Shown piece after piece: positions 35,600 to 46,900 of a stretch of 64,000 nt of DNA. The translations under genes were made by a program, and so were the position numbers. Each line of letters starts with the position of its first letter. Position 1 is the stretch's first letter. Source of the DNA: Endomychus coccineus (Eukaryota; Arthropoda; Insecta; Coleoptera; Endomychidae); contig OY294067.1 in assembly GCA_958510875.1 (NCBI GenBank), forward strand, positions 255,379,736 through 255,443,735, written 5' to 3'. The notes below the pieces were generated by a model. The model saw only the letters and a program-made list of their open reading frames with translations. It was not told the origin of the DNA and searched no databases.

Positions 35600-36072
35600 G
35601 TCATTGTCTCAGGAAAATCTCAAATTTTCCGAATTTTCCATCTGAAGAGAGTTTTTTGGGAAAAATAACAGCAGAATCGTGATCAGCGACCCAAAAAGCC
35701 TACTAGAGGTCATTTTTGCAACAAAATAATAAATTATATATTATATATAAATTTTCCAAATTTCCCATATGGAGAGAATTTTCCGAGAAAACTAACTGCG
35801 GAATCGTGATCAGCGACTCAAAAAACATTCTACGGGTCATTTTCGGCTCTTAATTGTTTAATTTTCTAAGCTTTTGGATTGTTTTTATAAGATTGCTCCT
35901 CTGAGGGGTTCAAACCCCGTTTAGGGGGGTAGAAAGGTTGACTCCCGCGAACTTGATAGTCATGAATAATCTATGGGGTATTAGGAACAAAATGCAAAAA
36001 AAAATTGAAACTCTAGCATACTACTTTTTTGTTTATTATGACCTTTTTCCAGGCTTATTGCCTGGACTATAT
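35600..36072. mobile_element. Foldback-family fragment E3
   Basis: Two ~128-bp direct units each hold GAATCGTGATCAGCGAC (35674-35690 and 35801-35817), the iteron in minus orientation. Further right, CTGGACTA occurs at 36062-36069, within CCAGGCTTATTGCCTGGACT, the complement of the TAGTCCAG terminus. The left end is missing. Confidence 0.55.
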
Positions 36073-36157
36073 ATTGTATATCTTGGATAGTAGACTTCCG
36101 CGGATAGCTAATCTTGAAAATTCTTGGCTTCCGGTTGGATTTCACGTCACAATAGCT

Positions 36158-36200
36158 CGACCTGATGCCGACGTTTCGCCAACCATTACATGGGCATCAT
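36158..36200 (-). ncRNA. Degenerate hammerhead-like motif E
   Basis: Minus strand: stem I GATGCC pairs perfectly with GGCATC. Between them lie CATGTAATG (where CUGANGA is expected), GGTTGGC, then GAAACGTC with the one-base-pair stem III and GTC triplet of minimal PLE-type hammerheads. The CUGANGA box is not conserved, so at best this is a decayed copy. Confidence 0.3.
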
Positions 36201-36275
36201 ATATTGTATACTTATTATGTGACAGACGAGGCAACGGTCGACGTACACCACTTTTTCTACATGAAATGTGAAATG

Positions 36276-36922
36276 TTATCAACAATAAATGGAGAAGATA
36301 GGACGAACAACCATGGGTAAGCCATTCATAGAAGACTCCAGCTAGAGTTGGGAATGGATCACCCCACAATATGACTGCCTGAAAAAGATCCAAAAAGGAA
36401 GAGATGCATTTTATGAGCTTGTAACAGGTAATCCCCCTCCGTTAAACCTGAAGAAGTATAGGGATGCAGATATACGTATCATAAGCCTTGCATAAAATGT
36501 TCGTAACATCAAACGTTTTTTCGGAAATGCTCTCATTTCAATTGCCAATCAAAATCGTCAAACTACAGGTTTCAGAATTTGGTCATATTCAGTTCACTAT
36601 TAGCCACATTTTTCGTCGGTCGTTTTTTTTTACTCAACTTCAGAAATTTCGGAGTGATATGATCAGATTATGCACCTGCAGTTTTATGTTTTCATTCTTG
36701 TATACTGGAGATGTGTCGGTTAACATTGTTCGCACCACCTAATTAGTGGTAGTGGTCTGTTGAATATCTATCAACAATTTATAATGTTTCCGGGTGAATT
36801 TTATCCATTCCAGGTTTATTCTGAAAATTCTAATGATGAAGCATCCTAGAGTAAGATATTCCGGAAGAAAAATACCTCTCCATTCGAATTTCCGGGCGAG
36901 AGGTGCTTGAGGAGGTTCAACA
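36276..36922. other. No recognised gene
   Basis: Nothing supportable on either strand. Confidence 0.3.
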
Positions 36923-37538
36923 TTGAAAAACATAAACTTGAAGATAGATCTTTGTAATATCCGAGGTCTTAGCAAAAACATAAACAATGTTCATCACCAC
37001 CTGCAGACAGACAAACCAGACGTACTTGCCTTAGCTGAGACGCAGGTCAATTCATCCACAAACACGACATATATGCTCTGCCACGGCTATGAGTTCCACA
37101 CTCTTTTCTGATCAAATGGAGCTATCTGTTTCTATTCTAGAAATGATCTGACATAACTACAAGAATTCGATATAATGTGGTTCAATATTCATAATCACAA
37201 ACAGACAAAATTTCTCTGTTGTATTTACTTATCACCAAATGAACCAGCTCATCACCACCAACAGCACCCGCTCATGGGAAGATCATGTGATGTCCATTGC
37301 AAAAAACCGCTTCGCAAAAACGTGGTTTCCTATTCCGTGCCAAGAGCTACTTTACATCATAGCAGCTTCTCATAATCTACATAGCACAGATTGGAATAGC
37401 CTGAACTGGACTACTGTTCACATGTTTGGAGTTCGGCTCCCAAACATACGCTGAAGCTCTTGAATTCTATTGAGAAGAAAGCTAGTCGTTTGTTTGATGA
37501 TGTCACACTTACGAGTTCATTGACCTCTCTAGATTTGC
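36923..37538 (+). pseudogene. LINE with internal deletion: endonuclease start joined to RT C-terminus
   Basis: Starts MKNINLKIDLCNIRGLSKNI and continues KPDVLALAETQVNSS, the beginning of an APE-type endonuclease of LINEs (lNIRGL..N...........PD.LALAET). It then goes on to about IYLSPNEP near 37240. There it jumps to RSWEDHVMSIAKN and the downstream region with VRLPNIR/GGAPKHTLKLLNSIEKKASR and LFDDVTLTSSLTSL, which is the C-terminal RT-proximal region (WE.H....AK.AS..LG.L.R, then EYC.H.W..AP). About 2 kb of catalytic sequence is missing. The right end is cut by mariner sequence. Confidence 0.72.
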
Positions 37539-37539
37539 T

Positions 37540-37842
37540 CTCTGTTCATCATCCACCATATTCTCCAGATTTGCCCCCTGTAATTTTTATATCTATTTCC
37601 CAACTTGAAGACATGGCTCGACTGAAAAAGATTTGGCTCCAACGATAGGGTCACCGTTGAAACAAAAGCCTATTTTGAAGGATTGCCGAAATCATATTAT
37701 TTGCAAGATATCGAAAAATTATGAAAACGTTGGACGAAGTGTATCGGGCTACAAGGAGATTATGTTGAGAAATAAAATAAGTTTTGACCAAATAAATCAT
37801 TTCTTGTTTCATATTTCAGGGACTTTTCACCTCGACCTTGTA
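37540..37842 (+). pseudogene. Mariner transposase C-terminal fragment
   Basis: Starts HHPPYSPDLPPVIF (mariner YSPDLAPCD; the last catalytic Asp is missing) and passes, after frameshifts, through RVTVETKAYFEGLPKSYYLQ, DIEKL.KRW and GDYVEK to the terminal inverted end GACTTTTCACCTCGACCTTG followed by TA. The tail is closely similar to that of the 46-kb mariner. Only the 3' third survives, fused to a LINE on the left. Confidence 0.75.
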
Positions 37843-37859
37843 CTAGTGTGTTCCATGGA

Positions 37860-38160
37860 ATAGATGAACAATTAGATTCATTTGTTGAATTCATCAACAA
37901 AATCCATCCTTAAATTAAATTCTCCATCGAAATAGGAAACAACAATTCCATCTATTTTCTCGACTTAACAATCACAAAGATGAATGAATAATAATAGACA
38001 TAAATTTTCAACTACCTCACACCGATATCATTATGAATCATTTTAACAAAATATCATTTGCCACAAGCTAGCAGCATATTATATTACAGACTTGTGTCAA
38101 TTTCAATGCCATATCAAAATTCCCAAACTGAATATTATGAAAACCCAAAACCGAATAGAT
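37860..38160 (+). pseudogene. Penelope-like reverse transcriptase fragment
   Basis: The plus-strand frame EQLDSFVEFINKIHP, then IKFSIEIGNNNSIYFLDLTI, matches the PLE RT segment after the catalytic YxDD (pattern FIN.IHP.I.FT.E...N..I.FLDL.I). In a shifted frame, HTDIIMNHFNKISFATS resembles the following YRKPT.T...I...S.HP block. It ends in stop-rich sequence. Confidence 0.6.
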
Positions 38161-38468
38161 AATATGTAAAAAAAATTAATGTGATTATGATATCAATTAC
38201 AACAAGTCGGAAATTTATAGAAGCATTACATACTTTTGTGAAATCTCGAATGATATAAAACATCAATTATTTAACAATATGAATATAACTAGTAACACAC
38301 TCACAAGGACAACATTTAAAAAATAGCAAAGTTAAGTCAGAAAAAGCCATGATCAATTGATCTACGTAATACATTTAACCGCTCTAAGTTTCATACTGAA
38401 CCTGGTGTCAGGTTGACTTTCGTAATTATTCACATTATAATACCGGGATATCAAAAATTATCTTGGTC

Positions 38469-39372
38469 AAGGGTGGTTGTGGAATCTAAAACGTGTGTCT
38501 TACTTTACGTTTAAAATAATTATGTCACTGTCACACTGACATCATCAATAACCTACAAATTTCATACCTATTTATTTCAGTTGTAAAACAATAATGAACT
38601 ACAAATTATGAAATAATTATGTGAACTTTGAACCTTTCCGGAGGTTGTGATAGCCACAATCCAGGTCAAAAACTGTTTTGAAATAGTTGATTTTCCGTAA
38701 ATCGAAAAACGTTCACATGAGAAGCCCGTAGCATGCGAGTTAGAAAAGTGCAAACTGGTTGTACCTAATACGGCTTTACGACGACTTTTCGCGTGGCGTT
38801 TTCGCTCCATTAAGTTAGATTTAGTATCGGACCGTGCCCGATGCCCCTTCTTTTTCGATAAATGTCCATTAAATAGTAAAATTTAATTAAAACAGTTTGA
38901 ACTATTGTCAGATCTCAGCTACGCGCGTCTGACGTGCGACGTAACAAAGGGAATTTTCTCGCGACTAAAATATACACGAAGCGGGTTAAAGCTAGCGTCT
39001 CATGGCCAAAAACACTTCATTACAACTGGTGCCGGTCGCACGGGGCCAAATTAACAAGACCGAGGTAAAATGTATAAACTCTAACTTACGCGCAGCGAGC
39101 TCCTCGAGGCATATGTCACAATAATTTCGTTCGTAGCTAATTACATAGGACGTCTGGCGTTCATGCAATTATGTTTTTAGATAATTCGAACCTTCTAATT
39201 TCGATAGGCCACGTGATAATCCCGGAGTCCAAAGCGCTAAAGACTTCTGAGTGTTACAATATTCGTATACAATATTCGTATAAAATTGCGAAATTTCAAA
39301 TTAATTATAACATTATTATTTCAAACGTAAAGTAATACACATGTTTTAGATTCCACAACCACCACAACCTTG
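38469..39372. mobile_element. Non-autonomous TIR element containing repeat K, copy 2
   Basis: The ends GGTGGTTGTGGAATCTAAAA (left, about 38472) and its complement (right, ending 39363) extend for about 48 bp with few mismatches (second block TTACTTTACGTTT). The interior 38625-39240 is repeat K in the orientation opposite to copy 1 at 5420-6060. No transposase and no clear target duplication. Confidence 0.7.
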
Positions 39373-39394
39373 TTTTATGCTGACACATGTCCTA

Positions 39395-39840
39395 CCAAAA
39401 TGTACTACAGACTAAAGACATGAAATAGATTGTGACGTCACATCGATGATGTCACTTGAATCTTATAATGAAAATTTCGGACATATTGAATGCATACGTG
39501 TGATATATATTTAAAACCAGAAAACACGGTTGTCCTTATGGTTCAATGGAATACCATAATCTAATTGAAAAAATAAAGATGGATGTCAGAATTACCACTA
39601 GAAACGGGGCTACCGCGCCCAAAAATAACATAGTTTCTATCTTCCCCATTTTGAAGCGATTTGCAAAATTTTAAAACCATACGACCAATAGGAACTGCGC
39701 AATCGTCTCCACAAGTGGTTAAGCACAGACGCACGCACGCACGCACACACAGATATCATGTCAAAAATAGTCTAGATCGATTTAGAAATGCTCAAAACGT
39801 ATAACGTATCCGCGAAAATCCGGAAATTATTTTTTAGGCC
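39395..39840 (+). repeat. Dispersed repeat R, copy 1, with (ACGC)n
   Basis: Contains GTGACGTCAC near 39432, a short ACGC/ACAC microsatellite (39727-39751) and AAAAATAGTCTAGATCGATT with AGAAATGCTCAAAACGTATA and CCGCGAAAATCCGG. The last part recurs in reverse at 44226-44300 and, more diverged, at 47650-47710. Confidence 0.7.
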
Positions 39841-39979
39841 GATTACAATACTTCCCTTGCACTATAATACACTACGTGTAGTGAGGTTAGTAGAAATCAA
39901 TTGGTTGTCTGTGTTCTATGTTTTCCATAGACGATCAATTATTTTGTCAAACAGAGAATCTATACTTACAACCTTCTAG

Positions 39980-40574
39980 AAGCTAAATTCTGATTTGATT
40001 AAATATTATTGAATAAATGGCAGTATTAATGAAACTCATTGGGTATTGGTAGAAGAAATGCACTGTGATCAATTGATCACGTGACTTCCATCACTTCATT
40101 CCTTGGAACTATTTTATTGCTCGTTTGTTACTAATTTATTGCAAATTTTTTTATTGATTTGTTGCTAATTTCTTCAATTAATAGTAATTTTAAACATCAT
40201 ATTAATATTTTTAACTCAAATACCTTTTTCCAAATAAAAATTTGTCAATTTGATTGCTACTTTGCTGTTGAATTGCTGCTGATTTGTTGTTAAATTGCTT
40301 CTGAAAATTTTTTATGAATTTTCAACTTCATACATGAAATCTGTCACTTTTAACACCCCCTAAAAGCCATTTCTAAGTGGAATTCGAAGTTCTATCTATT
40401 CATTCATTTTTGTGTCTGATTCGTTGCTAGTTTGTTCTTTAAAATCAAAAGCACACCTTGGGACCACGTAGACTTTGCAATACTATCAATTACGAATAGA
40501 ATGCTGTTTATGTCATGAAAATCGATCTTTCCTAACCGGAGTTCGAGATTATGCACTTTTTTTCATACGTTGAC
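39980..40574. other. No recognised gene
   Basis: AT-rich; direct upstream context of Ppt1 is interrupted by the gap. Confidence 0.35.
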
Positions 40575-40774
40575 NNNNNNNNNNNNNNNNNNNNNNNNNN
40601 NNNNNNNNNNNNNNNNNNNNNNNNNNNNNNNNNNNNNNNNNNNNNNNNNNNNNNNNNNNNNNNNNNNNNNNNNNNNNNNNNNNNNNNNNNNNNNNNNNNN
40701 NNNNNNNNNNNNNNNNNNNNNNNNNNNNNNNNNNNNNNNNNNNNNNNNNNNNNNNNNNNNNNNNNNNNNNNNNN
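40575..40774. other. Assembly gap (200 N)
   Basis: Exactly 200 N, so a placeholder rather than a measured length. Any promoter or 5' UTR of Ppt1 lies partly in or beyond it. Confidence 1.
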
Positions 40775-40863
40775 CGATAGAAATAGAATAAAACAAAGAC
40801 AAGTATGGTATACAGTTAGATACGTTCAATCATTTACTAAATACACTTTTCCAACCTTTCAAT

Positions 40864-40975
40864 ATGATTGGAAGTAGTGTTTTCTTTATTTTCCTATGTA
40901 TTTTGGCTAATTCCTTGTGTTATATATCTCAAGATGACGATACATTCACACCGATCGTTATGTGGCACGGAATGG
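40864..40975 (+). CDS. Ppt1: Ppt1 exon 1
   Basis: ATG is followed by [20 protein letters not shown] (signal peptide), then [17 protein letters not shown]. The exon ends G|GTAAGT in phase 1. An in-frame start further upstream is not needed for the signal peptide. The gap ends 89 bp upstream. Confidence 0.9.
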
Positions 40976-43900
40976 GTAAGTTTGTTTTGTTACCTTAAAT
41001 TATATTTACATTTCAGGTTATGTTCATAAAGGCAGAGGCGCATCAAAATAATTAAAGAATTTGTAATAATACAAGTATATGCTCTATAGTCTAGACTATG
41101 TGAAAAAGAAATGTAGATATAGATATTCAATTATGTAATGTATATTTACATCTATCTCTAGTTTTATTTTCAATATGCCAATAGCTTACTTGTTGAAAAA
41201 TGCATAATTACTCGAATTTTAACTATTCAAGATTTTGCAAAAGAAATAATAAAGAAATATAGCGAATTGTCCTCAACTTACACAATAAAATAGGAGCCAT
41301 ATAAATAGGGCCGCATAGTAAGCTAATCTGTAAAATAAATGTACATAATCCGAAAAACAAACTCGCTACCTACTTTATCTGAAAAACTTACTCCCAATTT
41401 CTCCAAAATCGCTAATAAATAGTTGTACCAATACTAACATCGAAATATGTTTAAGAAAATTGGAAGAAACAATAAGTCAAATTCATTCAAACTTCATGAT
41501 CGTATGTTTTTGTTTTATCTATTGTCTCTCAAACTACTACTAAACTAGTAGTTACATTGTAAAATTTTACAACAATATACCATGACAGTAGTTCATTTGC
41601 CCCGGTTTCCCTGAATCAGTAAAAATCACGTGAGATGAAATTTAGTACAAAAAAACAATACATTAATGATTATAAACACAACTTCAGACAACATGAATAA
41701 ATAAGTTCTAGTAGATATGAAAGATCTGTATCTTCTGATAAGCAAATTCAAATAATTGTGAATTATCGATTCCTGTTGTTCAGTACCATAGATAAATTCC
41801 TCGTATTGTATCTCTCTAAATACTTCAATAACTATGTTCGATTTTTACTGGAACTTTCATCCTTTTATTCTATCCTATAAGAAACAGAATTACTTCTCTA
41901 GTTCATCTACGAACGCTACGCTTCAGAACGGAAATTAATTGAACTGTTCATATTTATGCAAGTAATATTTCTTAAAATCTGAATCCACTTAACACCTCAT
42001 TCGAAAACAGTCAAAATCATGATAAGATGATGTATCGAACATTTGTTATGGTAACTTTAGAAAAATTATTATGTCGCGTTATCAAACCGTTTTAAATGCA
42101 AATAATTATCAACATAATAGTAAATATAACAGTATAATAATACAATATATTCAAATCGGCAAGATCCGCAAAAAAATGTTGGTAAACACTTAACCGGGGA
42201 TTCATAAATAATTACAATAATATTCAATTTAGTCATATTGAAGTTATAATTATATTTTAGGTAGAAAGAAATTCAGGAAAATTTGAATCACAATATGAAC
42301 TAAATTACTTAATACTTATAGATATAGAGCACAATTATCAGCATATTATACTCGACGCACATATAACAGAAATTTTTTCATTTGATTAATAATTATTTGA
42401 GTAATCAAATATGGTTTTACTGTTTTTTATTTCATTTGGTACTCTATTTGATAATTTCGGAGCAAGGCAGCCGAAACTGTTTTGACACAGTTCTTCTTTG
42501 GTTATTGTTATTTTTATTTCGCGTTAACTATTGGAACATTTAATTAGAATAAATGCCTGGTCGGGTATAACGTTGGTTTCTTACAGCATTTTCACAATTC
42601 TTTTCTGGGTAATTAATAGTTTTTCCAAGTACACAACACAAATCCTTGATAATTTTATGTGTTTTTTTCATTGAGAAAATCAATTTGGCAATTCCACTTT
42701 AGGTAGTTATTGTCTGATATCATATATCATATTTCAAGGTAGGTGGTTATGTTTTTGCTATTTATTGTAATTTCTTTATTATTTTTTACATGATGTTCTT
42801 AATGGTCTGCTCTGCTAGATTTTGGTTTTTGGAGATGATAGTATATTTTTTATAGCATGAAAACATAATAGCATAAAATAAGTTTCATTTGACGAAGCTT
42901 GGTTTTGAGATGCGCTTAATAGCCTCCTCCCTGTCATACGCTTGCGCAGTTGTTCGTGTAACATAACCTTACGACTTCCACCAAGTCACACCCCGCGTTA
43001 TAACATCTTCTATATTGAAAATTAAAAATATATGACGATCCATCTCACCCACATTACTTACCATTGAAATTCATATGCATTCCAAGCTCTATGGAATGGA
43101 AGATGACGTTACCAATAATGGAGATACGGTCTCGCTATGGCCATACGAAAATGCAGGAAGCATATGTATACCTGCCTAATACTTACTTCAATATTTCTCT
43201 AAATTCCTACCGTTATTGATAGATTTAGCCAATGCTGAACATGATAGAATAACCACAATTTCTTTTCTTCTATTCATTGCAATTTGATATTGTTATAGTA
43301 TTGGAACTTACATCATGACACGCACTATTACAGTTCGTAACAACAGTTTTTGCATTTCCTACATAAAATAAATGTGAATAAGCATTCAATCAATTAGAAA
43401 CTAGATCCGCTTTTACGTAATATTTAATTGTGTAATTTCTTACAATTATCTGTAATTTATTCAAGCTTAAGTAGTGAACGAAAAGGAAGTTCATTATCGC
43501 GCGAATCTGATGATTTCTCATAAACGATCAACTGAAACGATGATAATGGTTGTATTTACTTATTCATTTATGAAGAAAGCTAATTTACTTGAACATCTCA
43601 AACAAAATTATGTTTAATTAGATATTGTTGAATTTTGACATATAGCAATCAAGACATTATATGTTATACATCCTACTAAAATTACCAATCAGAACACGTC
43701 TCACAATTTTCAAGAATAAGGCACCATAGGCAGATATGTTCACTGAGCCATTCTGCATTCATTTATTTTTTTTAATTAGTGTGATTTGTTGAATAAATAA
43801 TAAAATTGTAAATTACTCATTTATTTACAAAGGAGATTGTAAAACATGGGCTTAAAAATATGTTCATACATTCTTTTACTCACTGAAAACTAAAAACGAA

Positions 43901-46900
43901 AATTCAGTGTTCTACCGTAAAACAATTTTCCTTTTGTATAAATTTTTGTTTGTTTTGTTTTGTTTCAACTGGGAACACGATTTTCAGGCATTTTCTACGG
44001 TAATTTGATGGTATAAAAACAAATATGGATTATTTCTATTTGATGGGCATAGACACTAAGTAGGAAAGGTTATACTTCAATAAAAAAAGTGGAAATCAAC
44101 AGGCATAGATGGACTCCGTGCAGAAACCCTACAAAATATCTTCGTAAAATATTACAAAACCTCTTAGAAAAATAATTAACAGAATATACGTTTTAATAAT
44201 TATAAGTCCGAAAATTGTTGGGCAAAAAAATTTTCACGGATTTTTGCGGATATATTCGTTTTGAGCATTTCTCAATCGATCTAGACTATTTTTGTTTTGG
44301 TTTGTATATTATTTCCAATATATTTTCTGTTCCTACAATCATTTACATTTGACCTGCAGGGATGCCCGAAAACTATTTTGCTAACAAAAGTGATGCAAGT
44401 CACTCGATCAATTTATAACTCTTTTGAATATATACGAGGGCAAGGTGAAATGTTCCTGAAAAATAAAACAGGTTGCGCTACAATCGAAAATCTCATGTGA
44501 CATGTAAGCTACGTAATTTCCACCTTCCCTTGATTATAAATTAATCAAAAAGATGAATTTACCCAAGTTACTGATATTTCCCTAACTGTTTGTGGTTGTC
44601 CGGCCCTTTTCGTTAACAATGATGATACTTGCCCTATTACTTTTTAAACAACAAACCCTGGGCGCCACCACGAGAAAAAAAGAAGAATTTCAAGCTGTTA
44701 TAAATAAAGAAATAAGCATCACTGAATTGGTAGTGAGTAAAGAGGAAAAGAAACAAAGCATATAAAAACAATAACAAATATTTTCAAATATTGATGAACA
44801 ATAGCAAAATCGTTTTACAAACTCTCATGCCCTTTCGGAGCACCGATATAAAATTGAAACAATTATAAATGAAGATAATCAATCTACTTCGACTCAGCGA
44901 TTACGACCAGCATCTAATTCATCATGGTAATGAAAGTTGCAACAGAGATATTAAAATTACTCCCCTGTGTCTCTCCTGTGGTCCTGATGGTGGCTCCGCG
45001 AGGTCTCTAGTAGTGTATATGATCCAATATCCTCCTATCGAAAAAGAAAGAAGATACACGAGTAGGATGTCCACAAGAGAAGTGAAATTTAATATTTGCA
45101 ATGACTCAGTATTGACATTGAGAATAGCTGAGTTAAGCTGGATAAATGTTAAATAGGTGAAGCCAAGATAAATTATGATTACAATTACAAATTAGATTAA
45201 TATGTGACAATTATTCAGAATTTACTACAATTATAACGAAATGAATTTAAACAAGGTTGAATAAATGAATTAAGTTTGAAAATCAGATATGAGTTATGGT
45301 TCAGTGATTCCTAGAACCACAAGGGTGGATTTCGTATTATTAGGCCTCTTTAGTACGATTACGGGATAGTTCAACAAGTCCCACGTTAACTCGAAGGTAT
45401 ATGGAAACAAGGCTCGTGGAATTATAGATATGGAGTGGTTAGTTCTAGACCATCCTCTATATATTTCCTACCTTTTCGATTTGGATAACGCTACGTTGTC
45501 CGTATTATGAGGAGTTCAAAGCAAAAAAAACATATACGATATAGTAATCCCACGTGTATTCAGAGAACGATGGAATCAAGTGATTTTGTCAATTGGATAA
45601 ATGATATGAATAAAATTACAATATCTATAATCAAGAGATCTTGGTGCCTGTTGTAAGAGCAGGAAACAATCAAAGTTTTGTATACATCCGAGTAAGCCTG
45701 ATTGTGAATGAAATATTAAAGATTCAATGTTACTCAAAAACAATTTAATTGATAACTTTGATTAAGACTTACCTTGTATTCACAGTAACACCAAAGATGC
45801 ATAGTTATCAGCCGCTACCGGTTTTATTCAGATTCTCCCTTCCTAATTAATAACTTGGGTGAGGGGGTTACAATATAGTATTCGTTGAATCCGCTTTGTA
45901 TTAATTAAATACAGTTAACTGTATCATTTAAGATAGAGTTCTTTACTTGGGAAGAAGTTTGAGGATATATAATCAAATTATTATAGAGTTCTATCATGGA
46001 TTATGATATGTGACGATTCATTGAAAAGTCGGATCGTTACAGACATTTGTGATGTACCATCTTTAACTAGAACGCATTGAAATTTTCAGACTGATAAGTC
46101 ATTCATTAAACATTATTTCTTGCGTGAAAAAAACATTACACAAACCAAAGCAACGCTTGTGAAACATTCCTCACCATCCCTTGAAACGATTCACAAGTGG
46201 CTTACTGATTTCCGTAGTAGTACGATGGTAGTATGACCATGAAGGACGCCGAACGTTTTGGTCGTCCAATTTTGGTTATAACGCCAGGAACCATAAAATC
46301 CATGATATGATATTGGACGATCGGCAAGTTAAAGTGTACGAGATAGCTTGGGCTACGGGCATCTTAACCGAACGGGTACGGAACATTTTACATACATTTT
46401 TGAATATGAGAACGCTATCTGCTAGATGGGTGCCACATTTGCTCTCTATTGACAACAAGCGCGACCGTGTGACAACTTCAAAGGAGTATTTGGCGATGTT
46501 CAAGCGTGAGAAGAAGGACTTTTTACGCTGTCACGTAACCGTGGTCGAAACATGGATTCATCACAACACACCAGAGATCAAAGAATAGTCGAAACAGTGG
46601 ACTTGTCCTGGCGAATCGTAGCCGAAAAAAGCTAAAGTGGGTTTATCGACCAACAAAGTCATGGCCAACAAAGTCATGCACGCGGTATTTTCCACATCGA
46701 TTATCTTGAAAAAGGCAAAACGACCACCGGCGTATATTATGCAGAGCTGTTGGATCGATTCGACGCCGATTTGAAGCGAAAGTGGTCGCATTTGGCAAAG
46801 AAAAAGGTGCTCTTCCACCAGGAGACTATTTTGGAGAATGAAATGAGTTTTGACCAATTAAATCATGTTGTTTCATTTTTTAGGACTTTCCACCTTGCCT

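Noticed and set aside
40551..40877. Open frames across the N gap
   Set aside because: They only exist because N codons carry no stops.
44869..45156. 95-codon frame in Ppt1 intron 1 as a gene
   Set aside because: No family motif; part of the region resembles a collapsed PLE terminus (CTGATGGTGGCTCC...AGGTCTCTAGTAG).
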